Assembly: GCA_030452275.1 (NCBI GenBank)
Contig: JAKDMR010000077.1
Location: 1 to 7,925, forward strand
Length of the DNA stretch: 7,925 nucleotides
Reading direction: 5' to 3'
DNA from: Candidatus Nitrosocosmicus sp.
GTDB lineage: Archaea; Thermoproteota; Nitrososphaeria; Nitrososphaerales; Nitrososphaeraceae
Positions within the stretch are counted from its first letter, which is position 1. The number at the start of each line of letters is the position of its first letter. The notes under the pieces were generated by a model, which was given only the letters and a program-made list of their open reading frames with translations, had not been told where the DNA came from and made no database searches. Below, in pieces: positions 1 through 6,324 of this stretch. Both the position numbers and the translations under genes were made by a program.

Positions 1-4
1 AATG

Positions 5-21
5 TATACTTAACAAGTATA
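5..21. repeat. Short perfect inverted repeat
   Basis: Seven-base arms TATACTT and AAGTATA are separated by AAC. The element lies about 145 bases before msrB and could be an operator-like palindrome or a weak hairpin, but it has no T-run behind it. A palindrome this small in AT-rich DNA may be chance. Confidence 0.3.
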
Positions 22-135
22 AGTGTTCTCACATATAGTATTTAGTGTTAGATTAAAGATTTCAAGTAATCCAATGCCAAAATAATTTTGAATCATTACT
101 ATTGCATAGAGAATACAAGACAATACATGCAAGAC

Positions 136-143
136 CTTAAATC
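136..143 (+). promoter_or_regulatory. Putative TATA box of msrB
   Basis: CTTAAATC is centred about 26 bases before the msrB ATG at 165. In archaea the TATA box lies roughly 25-30 bases before the transcription start, so transcription would begin at or next to the ATG and give a leaderless mRNA. This agrees with the lack of a Shine-Dalgarno sequence before the ATG. The match to the consensus is moderate. Confidence 0.4.
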
Positions 144-164
144 CGACTGAGAAAGCTTTAAAGT

Positions 165-554
165 ATGAGTTACAATAAGCTATCACCTGAGGAAGAGAGA
201 ATAATTGTAAATAAAGCTACGGAATCTCCCTTCAGAGGTAAGTATGACAATTTTTATGAAGATGGAACGTTTATCTGTAGAAGATGTAATACTCCCCTCT
301 TTTCATCCAAAAGCAAGTTTGATGCGGGATGTGGATGGCCAAGCTTTGATGAAAGCTTCCAAAAGGCAATAAAACGTATACCAGATCCTGATGGAATAAG
401 AACAGAAATACAATGTGAAAATTGTAGTGCGCATCTCGGACATGAATTTCTGGGAGAACATTTGACAGATAAAAACACCCGAGAATGTGTCAATTCATTA
501 TCTATACACTTTATTCCAAAGGGAAAAGAATTGCCAAAAATAATTCATGAATAA
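165..554 (+). CDS. msrB: Peptide-methionine (R)-S-oxide reductase MsrB
   Basis: This cytosolic repair enzyme reduces the R epimer of methionine sulfoxide in oxidised proteins, usually with thioredoxin as electron donor. The 129-residue protein is one complete SelR domain of normal length. Two CxxC pairs, C38/C41 and C84/C87, form the structural zinc site. The GCGWPSF motif (residues 55-61) holds C56, the position of the resolving cysteine in two-Cys MsrB enzymes, and RECVNS (106-111) holds the catalytic C108. RTEIQC (79-84) and SAHLGHEF (88-95) are also family signatures. The ATG at 165 puts the conserved KLSPEE start near residue 5 and has a TATA-like box 26 bases upstream. The gene appears to be transcribed alone. 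A possible thioredoxin-like remnant overlaps its stop codon, which would suit a reductant partner. Confidence 0.96.
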   Translation: MSYNKLSPEEERIIVNKATESPFRGKYDNFYEDGTFICRRCNTPLFSSKSKFDAGCGWPSFDESFQKAIKRIPDPDGIRTEIQCENCSAHLGHEFLGEHLTDKNTRECVNSLSIHFIPKGKELPKIIHE

Positions 555-662
555 GTATATTGAAATCTTGATAGTCGCCAACGGCTGTACCAGTGCAATG
601 AAGAGATCTTAAAAGAATCCAAGGTATCAAATCTATTCTACATAACTATGCAGGAGGAATAG
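547..662 (+). pseudogene. Possible frameshifted thioredoxin-like remnant
   Basis: An ATG at 547 overlaps the msrB stop by 8 bases and opens MNKYIEILIVANGCTS, a beta strand followed by a turn and Cys, then stops at 610-612. Shifting frame at about 594 (equivalent to one missing base) continues as CNEEILKESKVSNLFYIT up to the TAG at 660-662. Joined, the two frames give CTSC, a CxxC motif placed just after the first strand as in thioredoxin-fold proteins. A third frame (YAGGIVKNRSYDHV, about 647-688) may be a further piece. I inferred this by eye. The pieces are short and could be chance, so treat it as a candidate relic of a small thioredoxin-like gene following msrB. Confidence 0.3.
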
Positions 663-723
663 TGAAAAATCGTTCTTATGATCATGTATGATGAACATAT
701 AATAGCGAAATTCTATAAATCCT

Positions 724-741
724 ATTTATTTTTCTTATTTA
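724..741 (+). terminator. T-rich tract between convergent genes
   Basis: A T-rich stretch (ATTTATTTTTCTTATTTA) lies downstream of msrB and reaches the 3' end of the convergent DHFR-like gene. Archaeal RNA polymerase commonly stops at oligo-T without a hairpin, so this could end the msrB transcript. On the minus strand a TTTTT run at about 665-669 could serve the opposing gene. Confidence 0.3.
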
Positions 742-1280
742 TTGATCTTGTATTTATTTTGAACGAAACCAAAATCATATACTGTGGTTTTTAGATGTTG
801 CAAAGACAAATCTTTTGGTAATAATCTACTAAATGATTTACCTTTTCCTATAAGTATTGGTACTATAGTAACAGTAATTTCATCAACCAATCCAGCAGAT
901 AAAAAATCTTGAATTACTATGCCTCCATCTGCATATATATGATTAATAGATTGATCAGATAGTTCTTTAATCAATTGTTTAGGGGATGAAGTGTCAGATG
1001 TTGTTACAGTTTCCTGTAATTTCTCAGAAATTTCAATATTCTTTGAGGTCAATACAATCAATTTGGTATTATTGTACGGCCAGTTGTCAAAGGTCATAAC
1101 CTGCTCAAAAGTTTTCCCTCCCATAATTATTTGATCCACAGACTCTAAGAAACTTTTGAATCCAAAATCCTCACTAGGAGTTACTTTTTTGTTAGAATCA
1201 TCTAATCAGTCTATACATCCATTCTCTCTTGCAATGAATCCATCTAGACCGGTACCAATAAATACAGAGACTTTCACCAT
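735..1280 (-). pseudogene. DHFR/RibD-C family reductase, in-frame TGA at codon 25
   Basis: Reading from the ATG at 1280 gives a complete 181-codon protein of the dihydrofolate reductase/RibD C-terminal superfamily (NADPH-dependent reductases; the YwjB/YyaP-like branch has no settled substrate). Visible signatures are the first strand and loop VKVSVFIGTGLDGFIA (residues 2-17), NGCID*LDD (20-28), IIMGGKTFEQV near 50-60, the WPY segment, and the C-terminal YADGG...GLVDEITVTIVPILIGKGKSF part. The only break is TGA at 1208-1206, exactly where the family has Trp (IDWL), so one G-to-A change in TGG explains it. The rest stays open, implying a recent lesion or a sequence error. Restart at GTG 1139 would give 134 residues lacking the first strand and active-site loop, probably without activity. 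A good TATA box precedes the ATG at 1280, supporting that start. Confidence 0.85.
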
Positions 1281-1300
1281 TGAAACTTTTGTAAAACCAT

Positions 1301-1310
1301 TAAAATAAAT
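1301..1310 (-). promoter_or_regulatory. Putative TATA box of the DHFR-like gene
   Basis: On the minus strand the sequence reads ATTTATTTTA, centred about 26 bases before the ATG at 1280. The spacing predicts a leaderless transcript starting at that ATG, which independently supports the longer, interrupted reading frame over the internal GTG at 1139. Confidence 0.5.
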
Positions 1311-1563
1311 GTATTTAACCCGGATTTGAAATAGATTTGTTGAGCTATTTCATATTTATATTTTAATTATTAATATTCAAAGATCAGCCTCAACTTTTTG
1401 AAAATTGGACATAGAATTTCTAAATTTTTGTTAATAGCGAGGAATTTTCCTAATATGGTAAAGACAATCTTCTTAAATGTAACCCGGTGTAAATGTCCCA
1501 TCGAATGAAATAACCATCAGTGTACATAAATAAATCCTAGTAATCGTATAACGGAGCAGAGCA

Positions 1564-1573
1564 TTTTATATAA
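1564..1573 (+). promoter_or_regulatory. Putative TATA box upstream of the DUF899 unit
   Basis: TTTTATATAA is the best TATA-like sequence in the window. It is centred about 26 bases before the ATG at 1595 and about 88-109 bases before the candidate DUF899 starts. The spacing predicts transcription from about 1595, so DUF899 would sit behind a leader of roughly 60-80 bases that contains the small ORF. Confidence 0.55.
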
Positions 1574-1594
1574 TTTGTACTTGTCTAAAGTCTC

Positions 1595-1681
1595 ATGCAA
1601 AGCGAAAAGGAATCTACATCAGCTAGAAATATGGCTCTTGAAATACATCTTTTTGGATGGCAGGAAGGAGAGAAACATTGA
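1595..1681 (+). CDS. Possible leaderless 28-aa upstream ORF
   Basis: The frame from ATG 1595 encodes 28 residues, starting MQSEKESTSARNMALEIHL, and ends at TGA 1679-1681. That TGA overlaps a TTG (1678-1680), the likely DUF899 start, in a TTGA arrangement typical of translational coupling. A strong TATA box lies 26 bases before the ATG, so a transcript would begin on this codon. The DUF899 Shine-Dalgarno sequence lies inside its last codons. I do not recognise the peptide. It may be a real leader peptide, the displaced start of a native gene, or chance. Confidence 0.35.
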   Translation: MQSEKESTSARNMALEIHLFGWQEGEKH

Positions 1682-2427
1682 CTGATCACAAGATCGGAAC
1701 ACGTAAAGAATGGCTTGCAGCCCGGATTGAGCTACTCAAGGCCGAGAAGGCTCTGACGCGGCGCAGTGACGAACTGGCACAGTGGCGACAGAATCTACCA
1801 TGGGTTAGAATTGACAAGGACTACAGTTTCGAGACTGAAGAGGGCACGAGGTCTCTAGCCGATCTCTTCAGAGGGCGTTCGCAGCTCCTTGTTTATCACT
1901 TCATGTTCGGCCCAGAGTATTCGGGCGGCTGTCCCGCATGCTCTGCAATCGCAGACGGTTTCAACGGCTTCACCGTGCATCTCGAACACCACGAAGTAGC
2001 AATGATTGCAGTCTCCCGCGCCCCTATTGCCATGCTTCAGGCTTACAAACGACGAATGGGCGGGACATTCACGTGGGCGTCATCGCTTGACAATGACTTT
2101 AACTACGACTTCAACACATCGTTCACCGAAGAACAACAGCTCTCCGGAAGTGTTGACTACAACTACCACGCCATCGACACGATCCCAGACTCGGAGGCGG
2201 GCTCAAATGAGTTCGCAGCTATGAGCGGCACCGATATCCTCACCTACACCCGCGAGGCACCAGGCATGAGCGCGTTTGTGATCTCTGACGGCGTTGTCTA
2301 CCACACCTATTCCGCCTATGCGCGAGGCCTCGATGCTCTCTGGAGGATGTATCAGTGGCTCGACCGAGCGCCGAAGGGGCGCAACGAAAAGGGGCGGTGG
2401 TTTCGACGGCGTGATGAATACACATGA
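1657..2427 (+). CDS. DUF899 family thioredoxin-fold protein, probably transferred
   Basis: This is a full-length member of the DUF899 family (PF05988), thioredoxin-fold proteins of unproven function that occur mainly in bacteria and are probably cytosolic redox proteins. Signatures in order, numbered from ATG 1657: GTRKEWLAARIELLKAEK (14-31), LPWVRIDKDYSF (47-58), SQLLVYHFMFGPEYSGGCPA (75-94), with a thioredoxin-like CPAC motif C92/C95, then VSRAPIAMLQAYKRRMG (119-135), NDFNYDF (146-152), VYHTYSAYARGLD (214-226) and RRRDEYT at the end. The ATG at 1657 gives 256 residues. TTG at 1678 would give 249, starts like family members (TDHKIGTR), and has a strong GGAAGGAGAG about 5 bases upstream, so TTG is probably the true start. 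GC is near 60 percent against about one third around it, with codon use to match, indicating recent acquisition from a GC-rich donor. Confidence 0.9.
   Translation: MAGRRETLTDHKIGTRKEWLAARIELLKAEKALTRRSDELAQWRQNLPWVRIDKDYSFETEEGTRSLADLFRGRSQLLVYHFMFGPEYSGGCPACSAIADGFNGFTVHLEHHEVAMIAVSRAPIAMLQAYKRRMGGTFTWASSLDNDFNYDFNTSFTEEQQLSGSVDYNYHAIDTIPDSEAGSNEFAAMSGTDILTYTREAPGMSAFVISDGVVYHTYSAYARGLDALWRMYQWLDRAPKGRNEKGRWFRRRDEYT
1663..1672 (+). promoter_or_regulatory. Strong Shine-Dalgarno deciding the TTG start
   Basis: GGAAGGAGAG ends 5 bases before TTG 1678 and lies downstream of the ATG at 1657, so it can only serve the TTG. Other genes here lack such a site. It probably arrived with the transferred gene. 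Confidence 0.55.
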
Positions 2428-2516
2428 GATCAATAACGGTTAATCTAAGCATCTGAATCTCTTTGAAGAAAAATAAACAAATACATGAGATGTTCATAAT
2501 TTAATATAGTATTTGG

Positions 2517-3998
2517 ATGAAGAGATTTGTCATATTCGTAATTACTTTAATTGTCATAACATTCGCTGTAGTCAAATATTTTGATTATTCACTTTTTATT
2601 GAAAGTTATATAAATCCACTACAAAACCAGAAACAAATAGAAATTAACTCAAAATACAAGGATAGTATCGACGTGGATCTCTATGTGGAGGGTTTGTCGT
2701 TTCCCACTAGCATGACCTTTGTAGATAAAAATACTATACTGGTATCTGAAAAGGATCAAGGTAATGTTCGCCTGATATCTAATGGTATACTGCAAAAAGA
2801 TCCTATTTATACGATAAAAAACATTTCGAATGAAAAAGAACAGGGTTTGTTGGGGATTACTTCAGCAAGCAAATACGAATCCAAAAAAGAGACTCAAGCA
2901 GATTATTTAGATTTTAGTTCTTCCTCTCATCCAATCTCCACCATGGACGCACCAACCTCCCTTCGTGAGCCAATAATTCACGATTCCAACCATGTGATTT
3001 ACTTATACTTTACCGAAAAAATATACAAATCTAGGGATAACTATAGTATCGATGTACAACAAAAAGAATTGAATCATACCATCCGAAATAAGGTTTATGA
3101 ATATACTTGGGATGGAATAGGTCCTTTCTCAAATCCAAGACTTATCATGGATATGCCTGCAGAACCAGGGCCTTATCACAACGGTGGAAAAATACGTATG
3201 GATAAATCAGGTAATTTATATGCAGTAATAGGAGACCTCACGGCCACAAATAATACGCTACAAAACTATCCACAAGGAAAAAATCAATCCATTTCTATAC
3301 CTAATAATTCCTCTGTTATTATTCGGGTGAATCCATCAATTGAATCGCTTATACCATCTCATAATCCATTGTATTCATACAATTCTAATAATACTAAACT
3401 CAATTTTGCAAAATATTATTATGCATATGGAATTAGAAACAGTTTTGGAATGGATATTGATCCACTCACTGGTAAACTATGGAATACTGAAAATGGGGAG
3501 GATAGCTATGATGAGATTAACCTTGTCCAACCAGGTTTTAACAGTGGATGGTCTAAAATAATGGGACCTATTCAAAGAAATAATAACACCTCAGTTTCAG
3601 ATCTAGTTGTATTGAATGGTTCTCACTATTCAGATCCGGAATTTAGTTGGAGGGTACCTATTGGGGTAACAGACATTGAATTTTTAGATTCTTCATTGTT
3701 AGGTGATGATCTGGAAAATAATATATTCATAGGTGACATTAATAATGGGAATTTGTATTTCCTTAAAATAGATTCAAACAGATCCGGAATTAATATAAAC
3801 AATAGTGTTCTTGAGCGGGGAAATGAAAAAGGTCTACAAGATTTAGTAGTAGACAATAAAGATGAATTGGAGAAAGTTATATTTGCAAAAGGATTTGATG
3901 GAAGAATTACGGATATTGAAACTGGATTGGATGGAAATTTGTATATATTAACTTATTTTGATGGGAAGATATATCGAATAACTCGAGCAGAAAAATAA
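2517..3998 (+). CDS. Membrane-anchored PQQ-type sugar dehydrogenase (GSDH family)
   Basis: The 493-residue protein belongs to the glucose/sorbosone dehydrogenase family (PF07995), six-bladed beta-propellers that oxidise sugars with PQQ in characterised bacterial members. Residues 4-21 are one hydrophobic segment after MKR, an uncleaved anchor or signal, so the propeller is probably outside the cell. Blade signatures: GLSFPTSMTFVDKNTILVSE (59-78), NEKEQGLLGIT (105-115), VIYLYFTE (160-167), GPYHNGGKIRMDKSGNLY (218-235) with H221 at the catalytic-base position, YGIRNSFGMDIDP (304-316) with R307, TENGEDSYDEINLVQPGFNS (324-343), and a closing GFDGRITDIETGLDGNLYIL (459-478). Residues 117-160 are a Ser-rich insertion. 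About twelve N-x-S/T sequons fit an exported glycoprotein. Real substrate and cofactor are unknown, and archaea of this kind often carry GSDH proteins without clear PQQ synthesis. The unit appears to be monocistronic. Confidence 0.88.
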   Translation: MKRFVIFVITLIVITFAVVKYFDYSLFIESYINPLQNQKQIEINSKYKDSIDVDLYVEGLSFPTSMTFVDKNTILVSEKDQGNVRLISNGILQKDPIYTIKNISNEKEQGLLGITSASKYESKKETQADYLDFSSSSHPISTMDAPTSLREPIIHDSNHVIYLYFTEKIYKSRDNYSIDVQQKELNHTIRNKVYEYTWDGIGPFSNPRLIMDMPAEPGPYHNGGKIRMDKSGNLYAVIGDLTATNNTLQNYPQGKNQSISIPNNSSVIIRVNPSIESLIPSHNPLYSYNSNNTKLNFAKYYYAYGIRNSFGMDIDPLTGKLWNTENGEDSYDEINLVQPGFNSGWSKIMGPIQRNNNTSVSDLVVLNGSHYSDPEFSWRVPIGVTDIEFLDSSLLGDDLENNIFIGDINNGNLYFLKIDSNRSGININNSVLERGNEKGLQDLVVDNKDELEKVIFAKGFDGRITDIETGLDGNLYILTYFDGKIYRITRAEK

Positions 3999-4197
3999 TA
4001 TCAATTATTTCAAATATCTCCTTTAGCAAGCCTTTTCTTAAATTAAAAAATAATAAAACTTTTGGCCCAGCTTAACAAATCGAAAAAGGATATTTCAAAA
4101 TTGAATAATATATCTTTAGACTCGTCTATCAAAATCTTGTTAATCCGCTAAATTAGATTAAGAAAGATACCAGATACTATATTTACACTCACTGCTA

Positions 4198-4220
4198 TAT
4201 GTTGACTTCTGTATGTTGAC
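4198..4220. repeat. Tandem 9-base direct repeat
   Basis: TATGTTGAC occurs twice with a 14-base period, about 100-120 bases before the synthase-like gene. It could be a pair of regulator half-sites, but chance cannot be excluded. Confidence 0.3.
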
Positions 4221-4284
4221 GAATTAATCATAAACGGGACTAGAGAATTGAAGTGAGATTTGAATCTGGATTAGGATAATAGAA

Positions 4285-4295
4285 GATAAATAAAG
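4285..4295 (+). promoter_or_regulatory. Putative TATA box of the synthase-like gene
   Basis: GATAAATAAAG is centred about 32 bases before the TTG at 4322, consistent with a transcript with a very short leader. No Shine-Dalgarno sequence is visible. Confidence 0.35.
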
Positions 4296-4321
4296 TCCAA
4301 TACAAAGTAAAGTAATTAATA

Positions 4322-4543
4322 TTGATATTGAAAGATCATCTGTCTGTCTTTACAATGCTTCTAATACTTGTATTTGTTGCAGGCCTTGCAACGATGTCTT
4401 TGGAGTTTTCAATTAGTAGATTGCTAATCCCTATCTTTGGAAGTTCGATCTACACATGGGGGAGCCTAATTGGAGTAGTTTTAGTGGGTGAGCAGCGGCT
4501 ATCATCTTGGAGGAAAATTAGCAGACAAAAACCCCACTTTTGA
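4322..4543 (+). pseudogene. 5' part of the split spermidine-synthase-like gene
   Basis: From TTG 4322 this frame encodes the first transmembrane segment (MLLILVFVAGLATMSLEF, residues 12-29) and the conserved SRLLIPIFGSSIYTWGSLIG (32-51) that opens membrane-fused spermidine-synthase-like proteins. Homology ends at about residue 56 (VVLVG). The rest, up to the TGA at 4541-4543, is out-of-frame reading. The true continuation SSGYHLGGKLADKNP is in the +1 frame from 4488. Two missing bases near 4488-4492 (for example GGTATGAGC becoming GGTGAGC) would restore the usual LxGxSxGYxLGG spacing; removing one G would also rejoin the frames, one residue shorter. The start could also be TTG 4328. Confidence 0.8.
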
Positions 4544-6092
4544 AAAGTTTTGTTCTATTCTATTCTCTGCCGGCTTGTATGTTCTCTTTATTCCATTCAT
4601 TTCTTCTTTTACCATCGACCTTACCACCTCGATAATTAATGTTTACTCAGATGAGAGCGAAAATAACTATATTAACAATCTCCATTCCCTATTTGCAACT
4701 TTTCTTCTAATTATAATTCCAACGATTTTACTTGGAATGATCTCACCATATGCAATAAAACTGTCTGCCAAAACATTGGATAAACTCGGAAATATTTCAG
4801 GCAATCTTTACTCAATGGCTACAATCGGAAGTATTGCGGGTACCTTTCTAACAGTGTTTATATTAATTCCGTTATTTGAAATTGATCAAGTATTATATAG
4901 TTTAGGTATCTTGCTGATAGTATCATCTTTAATAGGTTTAAAGTTAATTCCAAAAATTCTTGGCCTAATTATCTTAATAGTGTTTTCCTTTTCGTTAATA
5001 TTTAATGATATGAATGTTGTCTCATTGGACTTCCAAAATTTTCATCTTCATCCTGGTCATCTTATCTACGAAACTGAAACTTTGTATAGTCATTTGGATG
5101 TGATAGATAATTACGATTCAATAAATAATAGAGCTTTATTCTTAAATGGTTATCCTCATAGCATAATGGACAAGGCAGATCCATATTCTCTTGAAAGTGA
5201 TTATACAAAATTTTTTCCACTTGGACTATTATTAAACGATAACACTACTAGGATATTATTCATCGGCGGTGGTGGCTTTTCAGGTCCAAAATACTTTACA
5301 CAGTATTATCCCAATGTTTCAGTTGATGTGGTCGAGATAGATCCACAGGTGATTGAGGTGGCAAAAAAATACTTTTTTTTAGATACTTCCAATCCTAAAA
5401 TAAGGATCCATACCGGAGACGCACGCGAATTTATTGCTAATTATGAAGGAAAATATGACGTAATAGTTTTGGATGCGTTTTCAAAGGATTATGTTCCTTT
5501 TCATCTAATGACTATAGAATTTTATAGTTTATTGTTTGATAAACTGACAGACAATGGGGTGATAGTATCAAATCATATTGGTTCACCAAATGATAAACAA
5601 TCTACCTCGGATTTGTACAGGGCAAATTTAAAAACATTTTTGGAGGTGTTTCCAAAGGTTTATGTTTTTTTGACGGATTATTCAAAGGCCATCCAGAATA
5701 TCATATTAGCGCCGGTAAAAACCGAAAACCCTGATGAAAATTATATCTCAGACAAACTAAAGATAGCAGATATGCAGGAATTAAAAACTAAAGTAATAGA
5801 AGAAGCTAATTACAAAGATCATGTTCTCGAAACCGCTCAAATATCTTTGGATGACGTTCCAATACTAACCGATCAGCATGCACCAGTAGAAAATTTACTT
5901 AATCCTCTATCAAGTAAAACTTATAGTATAGAAGAACAAGCTAACAATAAAATATCTTCAATTGAAGATGGTAGAAACCCACTGGCAATCACATTTTCAT
6001 TTCCAATTGTAATCGCGACAATTACTAGTACCGTCTGGCTTCTGTTGCTAAAGGGCATTTGGAGAAAAGATCTCATGAAGAATCAAAAATAA
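4488..6092 (+). CDS. Membrane-fused spermidine-synthase-like protein, main part
   Basis: This is the larger part of a protein with an N-terminal multi-helix membrane domain and a C-terminal spermidine-synthase-type Rossmann domain. The GTG at 4488 lies in the middle of the conserved TM1-TM2 region, so the true start is TTG 4322 with a frameshift between. Numbered from 4488: YHLGGKLADKNP (5-16), helices at about 22-40, 66-88, 110-131, 136-152 and 156-173, SAM-type loop LFIGGGGF (257-264), acidic VEIDP (282-286), GDAREF (310-315), LDAFSKDYVPFHLMTIEFY (328-346), LTDQHAPVENLL (460-471) and a last helix at about 498-521. The loop reads GGGGF instead of the GGGDGG of true aminopropyltransferases, so polyamine synthesis is doubtful. 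The substrate is unknown. The repaired protein would have about 590 residues. Translation from 4488 alone would lack TM1, so function is questionable. Confidence 0.85.
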   Translation: MSSGYHLGGKLADKNPTFEKFCSILFSAGLYVLFIPFISSFTIDLTTSIINVYSDESENNYINNLHSLFATFLLIIIPTILLGMISPYAIKLSAKTLDKLGNISGNLYSMATIGSIAGTFLTVFILIPLFEIDQVLYSLGILLIVSSLIGLKLIPKILGLIILIVFSFSLIFNDMNVVSLDFQNFHLHPGHLIYETETLYSHLDVIDNYDSINNRALFLNGYPHSIMDKADPYSLESDYTKFFPLGLLLNDNTTRILFIGGGGFSGPKYFTQYYPNVSVDVVEIDPQVIEVAKKYFFLDTSNPKIRIHTGDAREFIANYEGKYDVIVLDAFSKDYVPFHLMTIEFYSLLFDKLTDNGVIVSNHIGSPNDKQSTSDLYRANLKTFLEVFPKVYVFLTDYSKAIQNIILAPVKTENPDENYISDKLKIADMQELKTKVIEEANYKDHVLETAQISLDDVPILTDQHAPVENLLNPLSSKTYSIEEQANNKISSIEDGRNPLAITFSFPIVIATITSTVWLLLLKGIWRKDLMKNQK

Positions 6093-6162
6093 ATACCATA
6101 ATAAAATATAGGAAAAATACTCAAATCATCCTTTAATGGTTGTTGCCTATTAAACAACTGTA

Positions 6163-6276
6163 ATGCCTATGGATTCTCACTACGAATTTATCAAGCTACC
6201 AATGACAACTCAAGATGTTGGAGTAGTAGCATTTGCATATTTTCTAGCCTTTTTGAAAATATTTCATACAACGTAG
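6163..6276 (+). CDS. Possible 37-aa single-span membrane protein
   Basis: ATG 6163 to TAG 6274-6276 encodes 37 residues, starting MPMDSHYEFIKLPMTTQD, followed by the hydrophobic run VGVVAFAYFLAFLKIF (19-34), enough for one membrane span. It lies 70 bases after the synthase-like gene on the same strand. A weak TATA-like CCTTTAATGG is centred about 28 bases before the ATG. I do not recognise a family, and an ORF this short may be chance. Confidence 0.3.
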   Translation: MPMDSHYEFIKLPMTTQDVGVVAFAYFLAFLKIFHTT

Positions 6277-6301
6277 ATCACCTTAATTATCTAAATTTGG
6301 T

Positions 6302-6312
6302 AAAAATTTTTT
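6302..6312. terminator. A/T run between convergent genes
   Basis: AAAAATTTTTT gives T-runs on both strands between the synthase-like gene and the convergent TMEM175-like gene. Archaeal intrinsic termination needs mainly such T-runs, so this could end either transcript. On the minus strand it starts 13 bases after the channel gene stop. Confidence 0.4.
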
Positions 6313-6324
6313 GACAAATAATAT

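Larger units (their letters stand above)
1281..1594. other. Divergent intergenic region
   Basis: These 314 bases separate the minus-strand DHFR-like gene from the plus-strand DUF899 unit and contain a likely promoter for each at its two edges. The middle part, especially 1350-1380, is very AT-rich. I see no conserved protein fragment, RNA gene or long repeat. GGAATTTTCC at about 1441-1450 is a short palindrome of no clear role. Confidence 0.5.
3999..4321. other. Intergenic region after the sugar dehydrogenase
   Basis: These 323 AT-rich bases hold T-rich tracts near 4005-4040 that may terminate the dehydrogenase transcript, a 9-base direct repeat TATGTTGAC at 4198-4206 and 4212-4220, and a TATA-like stretch before the next gene. 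No protein remnant or RNA gene was recognised. Confidence 0.45.

Noticed and set aside
10..170. Minus-strand hydrophobic open frame of roughly 55 codons running into the msrB start
   Set aside because: It contains FGIGLLEIFNLTLNTI and resembles a membrane tail, but AT-rich antisense DNA often reads as hydrophobic, it overlaps the msrB promoter, and no family was recognised.
254..493. 79-codon open frame on the minus strand
   Set aside because: It is fully antisense to msrB, whose zinc and catalytic cysteines leave no doubt about the coding strand.
1206..1208. Selenocysteine or reassigned TGA in the DHFR-like gene
   Set aside because: The family has Trp here, not Cys. Other genes in the window use TGA as a stop (for example DUF899 at 2425-2427), and no selenocysteine insertion structure is evident.
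2006..2497. Three open frames (2006-2224 plus, 2203-2433 and 2240-2497 minus) over the DUF899 gene
   Set aside because: GC-rich coding DNA keeps alternate frames open; their translations are low-complexity or Arg/His-rich and match nothing.
3340..3856. Two open frames inside the sugar dehydrogenase gene
   Set aside because: They lie inside clear propeller-coding sequence in other frames.
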